Shown piece by piece: positions 59,751 to 64,000 of a stretch of DNA of 64,000 nucleotides. Location of the stretch: positions 20,498,283-20,562,282 of the forward strand of contig OU612066.1 in NCBI GenBank assembly GCA_914767715.1, given 5' to 3'. The notes beneath the pieces are model-generated. The model ran no database searches. It had not been told where the DNA came from and saw only the letters and a program-made list of their open reading frames with translations. Every line of letters starts with the position of its first letter. Positions within the stretch are counted from its first letter, which is position 1. Both the position numbers and the translations under genes were made by a program. Origin of the DNA: Membranipora membranacea. Taxonomy: Eukaryota; Bryozoa; Gymnolaemata; Cheilostomatida; Membraniporidae.

Positions 59751-61544
59751 ATGGTCTTTGTGTAGCACTTAAATCGATAAACCTTTCTTTGATGAATTAC
59801 CAATCGATAATTACCCCTCTGGTTGAGTTTTTAAATTGAGTTGAAGAAATATCCTCCGCAGATCTGGGTGCCATCGCCGTGACAGCCACTGCTACAACTA
59901 TGTTCTTCTGTGCCTAGCTGTGGGTCCCATAGCTATCACCACAATAACAGTACTCTCCATACTGTGTCCCAGCATAAGTAAATCCTTCATAAAAAAGATG
60001 GGATGGGCAATTTACCAACCAATTTACTTACCGGATATGTAAGAAAATTGACAGCATGGAGTTGTGAGACAGTATTTTATCAATTTAACTCAATTTAACT
60101 CAATTTACTCAAGGGTTTTTTAGTTATTTGCACTAGATTGGAGACACCGTAATAATGTGATTAAATATTTGAAAATGTAAAAAGCTATATTTCAAATACC
60201 ATTGCACATCTATGAAAACTTTGGCCAAACCTTGATCAGTACATGTCTGCACGCATATTTCGTTAGTGAGTGTGTATCCAATATGATTGATAGATCCAGT
60301 CAAATCTCTGGGATTTTCTCCATCAGTGAAACATCCAAGATATTCTAGATCACCACTGCATAACGCCGACACTAAGAAAACAGGACAGAATTGCTATGAA
60401 AGAGCTGAATATTAAAGGAATGTGAATGTGAAGCCTAAGTTCCATCAATCATCATGGACATCTAGAAGATAAAATTATTTGCAGTGAGACCAAACTTTTA
60501 TTTTAGCATACTATCATTACACTCTACTTTTTGGCAGGCAATATACTATCTGACGAGAAATTTACTTTAGCTTTTTTGCATGAATCTAGCATATCAGCTA
60601 CATCTATACTGGGCAGGCAGTTGGGGGTTGATATAACACCCTGTGAGAGGGGGCATTAAGGTTATGGGTACACATGTACATAGTAGATTAACGGCTCTGC
60701 TCTAGTTGATGGATGTTTTATTTCACTATCGACCAAATTCCTACCATGAGAAAAATCTCGCAAATCCTAAATAAATTGCGGCTCACCATGTACTATTTGC
60801 AGAGTTATGTACCACAAAAGACTCCACCAATGCTTATATTCCATCCTGACTCCTGTAGTTTGCTGCTGAAAATGATTTATACGAATCAAAGCACAAAAAG
60901 TAGGCTTGTATTTAAGCCTATATCTGCCATCTTTCAAGTATTTGGCAGAAATTAAAAGTACATCCCAAGTTGAACCATGCATTGTATTGACACCTTCAAA
61001 CATTCAGGCAGGAAAGATTTCATTTGTACAGATACATAAATCCTTCTATAATATGTAATCGTTACCGAAGCCAGGATATTGACTGGTCTTCTTACATCCT
61101 AACTCGACAGCTTATATTTACTCTATTTTTGCTATTTTTAAATATTTTTCTGCCTGTTACCTAGCATCCACTGAGGTGCTGTTATACATATAATATATTG
61201 ATTTTGTATTGAATTTGTTTGTCCAAAGCTAAACTTATATCATGGGTTTAGCATTTAATCATGTTCACAGATTAATATATTACTGTTATTGATATTTTTT
61301 TCACAATCTCAACATAAATATTAACCAATTTAAGTTCAATAAATGGAACTCCAGAGTTTAGCAGCCCCTATCAACTTTTAGGAGTAATCTTGGTTACATT
61401 TATCTCCCTTATAGCTAGATCTTTGGTTGAAAATGTCTTTATTTGTGACCCACCATGCATAAAAGGTGCTTCCACACTGCAATTTGCAGGTTTTACAGGT
61501 ATAATAGGGACAATTGTAACATATAAAAGTTTGACCATAACTGA

Positions 61545-62262
61545 CTGATAACTCCAGAAAAAGAGTCCATTCTTGTAATTCAGTAGAAACTACAGATTTA
61601 AACAATGATGTGAGCGAAAGTTTATTAGCAGATTTTCAGGATTGTCATTTCAACCTCATCATCAAACCCTAGATATAACTCTCTGATTGTCGGTGTATTC
61701 TCTGTGGGTTAATATAATTTAGCCAGAGAAATGTATAGCTAGTTAGCTCTTATATATGCTTAATATATCATAATTATTCAAATAAGTTCCCAACAATACC
61801 AGCAACGTAATTCTTATGGTTTCAACTTGTGTAAAAATCCGTATATTGGCAGTGATACTTTGATCTTAGCCAATAGGCCGTGAAGCGGAAATCAGGCCGG
61901 ACATGTTTACTCTAGGCTTGTGTCTGCAGATGAGTTTTACCAGCTGTTATATTTCCTTGAGTGTTAACAGTCTCTTGATGTTTCTTTTGCAAATTTGGGA
62001 AGATAACCTTATGGAAAACGGATTAATATTGGTTCACATTCGATAAGCATATTCCCTGTGATATTGAGCAGACATGAACCTTGCATACAGGTCCCAGGCC
62101 AGATGGTAGAGAGGTTACAAAATATGGCCAACGTACATGAAACTTGCGAGATGCTTGAATTTTGTACTATGTGACTTGAACTATTGTCGTATCGCTAATT
62201 ATGATGATGCAACTCAACGCCGCAAAATGAGAAGAGTGACTTACAACGGAAGACAAGAACTT
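61545..62262. other. Block of about 700 bp present only in the right duplicate
   Basis: Flanking sequence (TTGCAATTTGCAG near 61479 and ATTGTGGGAAGCGACAGACA near 62295) is continuous in the left copy near 4650-4755. The block has no open frame with a known domain. Insertion here or deletion there cannot be decided from the sequence. Confidence 0.5.
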
Positions 62263-62516
62263 TTGTTCTTATATCATGTCATCCCATCAATTACATTGTG
62301 GGAAGCGACAGACATTTAACCGCATATATAACTGTTACTCAAAATGCTCATGAGGCAGAACGAAAAATAAATACAAATTTCTTTTTTCACACATCAGACA
62401 ATACCCTCTCTTATAATAGCCTACTGGAATCAATCAATCACCTATCTCTTATTTTCCTCAAACTAATTAATTTTATTTTATACATCATGATAATATGCTG
62501 ATTATATCTGGAGTAC

Positions 62517-63304
62517 CATGGAATGCATCGTGGAATACTACCATTATTACCATTGTTGTGTTTATGTTTCTGTTATCGTAATTTCTGTCAAACTTTCATG
62601 AATAAATTTTAATCTAACTGTAAATAAGCAGTGATATCATGTGTGGATGTTTTTAAATATCAACATAATTGCTGCCGTACTACTTATATTGAATAATATT
62701 AGAGTTAAATGATTCATGTGATACACCGGCAGTCTCTGTGATAAGACCCATGGGCACAGAGATAGTCGAGAGTAGTTGACAGAAATGAGCACAAAGACAT
62801 TACATTCGGTTATTTTCGATAAGTGAACAGTACTTGGCCTCATCATAAGCTTTTCTCTCAGCTGACACAGCGCAAGTTAAGAAAAACTTCATGCATCAAA
62901 GAGGTAAATTCTATTGTCAATAAACCACTTTGACAGTTTATAAGGATAAATTACAGCAAAATATTTAAATCACAGTGATCAATTTCGTGTCAATACCTGT
63001 CACTGGTGTCAGAATGTGTTTTTGCTGTTGTAGTGTCAACAAAGTCTTAAAGCTGGTGGTGCCAGCTTACACAAAATGAGGGCTGATATGTAAGATTGCT
63101 GAGAAAGGTATTCCAGTACCTTAAGAACTCACAGAGAATCAGCTAAGCTAAACTATAAGACAGTGTTTGACATTGGTTCAAAAATAACAACCCTAGTCTT
63201 GTCTTGTCTTATGAGGAGGACTGAGATAGATGAGGGAATAAATCAGTCAGAATACAGGTGATATTCGGCACTCATTCGTATTCAGAGGCCACAGACAATT
63301 TGAC
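62517..63304. other. Intergenic DNA
   Basis: No exon or repeat recognised. A short frame at 62637-62846 has no known motif. There may be an upstream exon or promoter for copy 3, but I could not identify a reliable signal. Confidence 0.4.
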
Positions 63305-63589
63305 TTAGCATATATTGGTGGTAATTCTGTAAGACAATTTTATAAAGTCAGACAGATCTATAGTTGTGTTTAAGGTTTTGATATATATATATATCTTGTG
63401 TATATTCTTCCTAATTTTTGAGTAATTCAGGCAAATTAAAACAAAGTGAATATTGGAATCCGATATCGCAACGCATTTGAAAAAGGATGACTCCTCTGTG
63501 ATGTTCATTCTGTATAAGTGTTCTCTGAATGGACCATGAGCTGTGATAGTATCTACAACATACGACAGAAGTGGCCTTTTGAGTTGCAA
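63305..63589 (-). mobile_element. 3' relic of the same I/R1-like LINE
   Basis: The open frame contains AHGPFREHLYRMNI, SDSNIHFVLICLNYSKIRK and LSDFIKLS. These match the plus-strand relic at 21715-22420 in order. The first Cys pair of the C-terminal finger is partly lost (FFKCVAIS). A decayed fragment. Confidence 0.65.
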
Positions 63590-64000
63590 CAGGGGTTATG
63601 ATATTTGACCCTTGATATGTCTTGTCATGGCTTCTTTGTTTTATGACTGTTTGAGCAATAGGTTCAGGATTGAAGGTATCAAGCACACTAATTATTATCC
63701 AAACCTTGAGGAGTGAACGTCATGATGAGGAATCTTTGATATTCTAATCCAAGATGAGTCTTCAAACTCGATTACCACTATGCAATTTTTTCTTTTGGAA
63801 TTTTGATTTACGATTACTAAAATATACCAATCTGTTACATGATGAAATATCAAACTCAAAAGATGAACGTGGCGATATGAAATAGGAAGAATCAATACTA
63901 TAAAATGAATATACAATCTCAATGAGTGCTAGGAAACAGAAGAAAAACATTCATAAATATAGCAATAAAAAAGTACATACGTCCTGCCAAGTTTAGAGGG
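63590..64000. other. Intergenic DNA at the window edge
   Basis: Some of the sequence just above 63590 may extend the LINE relic (a second overlapping frame reads on to 63686). No known motif is seen beyond about 63700. Confidence 0.4.

Larger units (their letters stand above)
57562..60844 (-). pseudogene. WSC-PAN-F5/8C secreted protein, copy 3, multiply broken
   Basis: Six exons as in the other copies: 60844-60787, 60371-60231, 59984-59815, 59144-58900, 58160-57984 and 57794-57562. Exon lengths of 58, 141, 177 and 233 match copy 1 exactly. The third exon is 170 rather than 168 bases, with two extra bases near 59910-59915. An in-frame TAG at 59916-59914 is codon 90, inside WSC. The PAN exon is 245 rather than 273 bases: 28 are missing after SPPK, near 59119, which shifts the frame again and soon gives TAG. 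All splice sites and the signal-peptide exon (MEYKHWWSLLWY) remain intact. Two independent breaks make this a pseudogene unless the assembly is wrong. Confidence 0.88.
57506..62516. repeat. Segmental duplication, right copy
   Basis: Matches 1-4983 through exons, introns and 5' flank of gene copy 3. Relative to the left copy it has a SINE-like insert (about 59415-59750) and about 700 bp more at about 61545-62262. It lacks the left copy's MITE and microsatellite. Confidence 0.85.

Noticed and set aside
59686-59760. Functional tRNA gene
   Set aside because: Only the B box is good. The A box and acceptor stem do not fit, and the copy 1 intron shows it is part of an insertion, so a SINE head is more likely.

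Overview
This window is AT-rich, intron-rich nuclear DNA of an animal. Short exons have GT-AG boundaries, and there are many transposon remnants. The gene families (secreted WSC-PAN-F5/8C proteins, a PLAC8-type cysteine-rich protein, ZBED/KIAA1586-like hAT transposases, a BEL/Pao retroelement, an apurinic-endonuclease LINE) suit a marine invertebrate. A mollusc or another lophotrochozoan is my guess; the species cannot be fixed from the sequence alone.

The main host locus is a family of three six-exon genes, all on the minus strand, spelling signal peptide - WSC (two exons) - PAN/apple-like - F5/8C (two exons). Every intron is phase 1. Copy 1 (117-4053) has an in-frame TAG in the PAN exon. 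Copy 2 (44589-52681) is open throughout and encodes 343 residues. Copy 3 (57562-60844) carries a 2-base insertion with a stop in the WSC domain and a 28-base deletion in the PAN exon. Copies 1 and 3 lie in a segmental duplication of about 5 kb (1-4983 and 57506-62516). Insertions that differ between these two copies provide natural empty sites.

The 40 kb between copies 1 and 2 is mostly transposon-derived. It also holds a two-exon PLAC8-like gene (10920-13301) and exons of a gene broken up by transposons: a THAP-like start at 35272-37986 and DDE-transposase-like exons at 20722-21532. A 7,390-bp hAT transposon (27882-35271) has 17-bp perfect terminal repeats and an 8-bp target duplication, and it sits at the 3' edge of a THAP-gene exon. 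A LINE with ORF1 and ORF2 joined by a TAATG stop-start overlap lies at 22.4-26.9 kb on the minus strand. Other elements are two decayed hAT copies (15.7-17.5 and 41.5-44.1 kb), a BEL/Pao integrase fragment, a 682-bp near-perfect palindrome with TTAA ends (40081-40762), several mariner-type MITEs, and a 2.6-kb fold-back element inside an intron of gene copy 2.

From 52.7 to 57.5 kb and 61 to 64 kb I see intergenic DNA with inverted repeats and a LINE relic but no convincing further genes.
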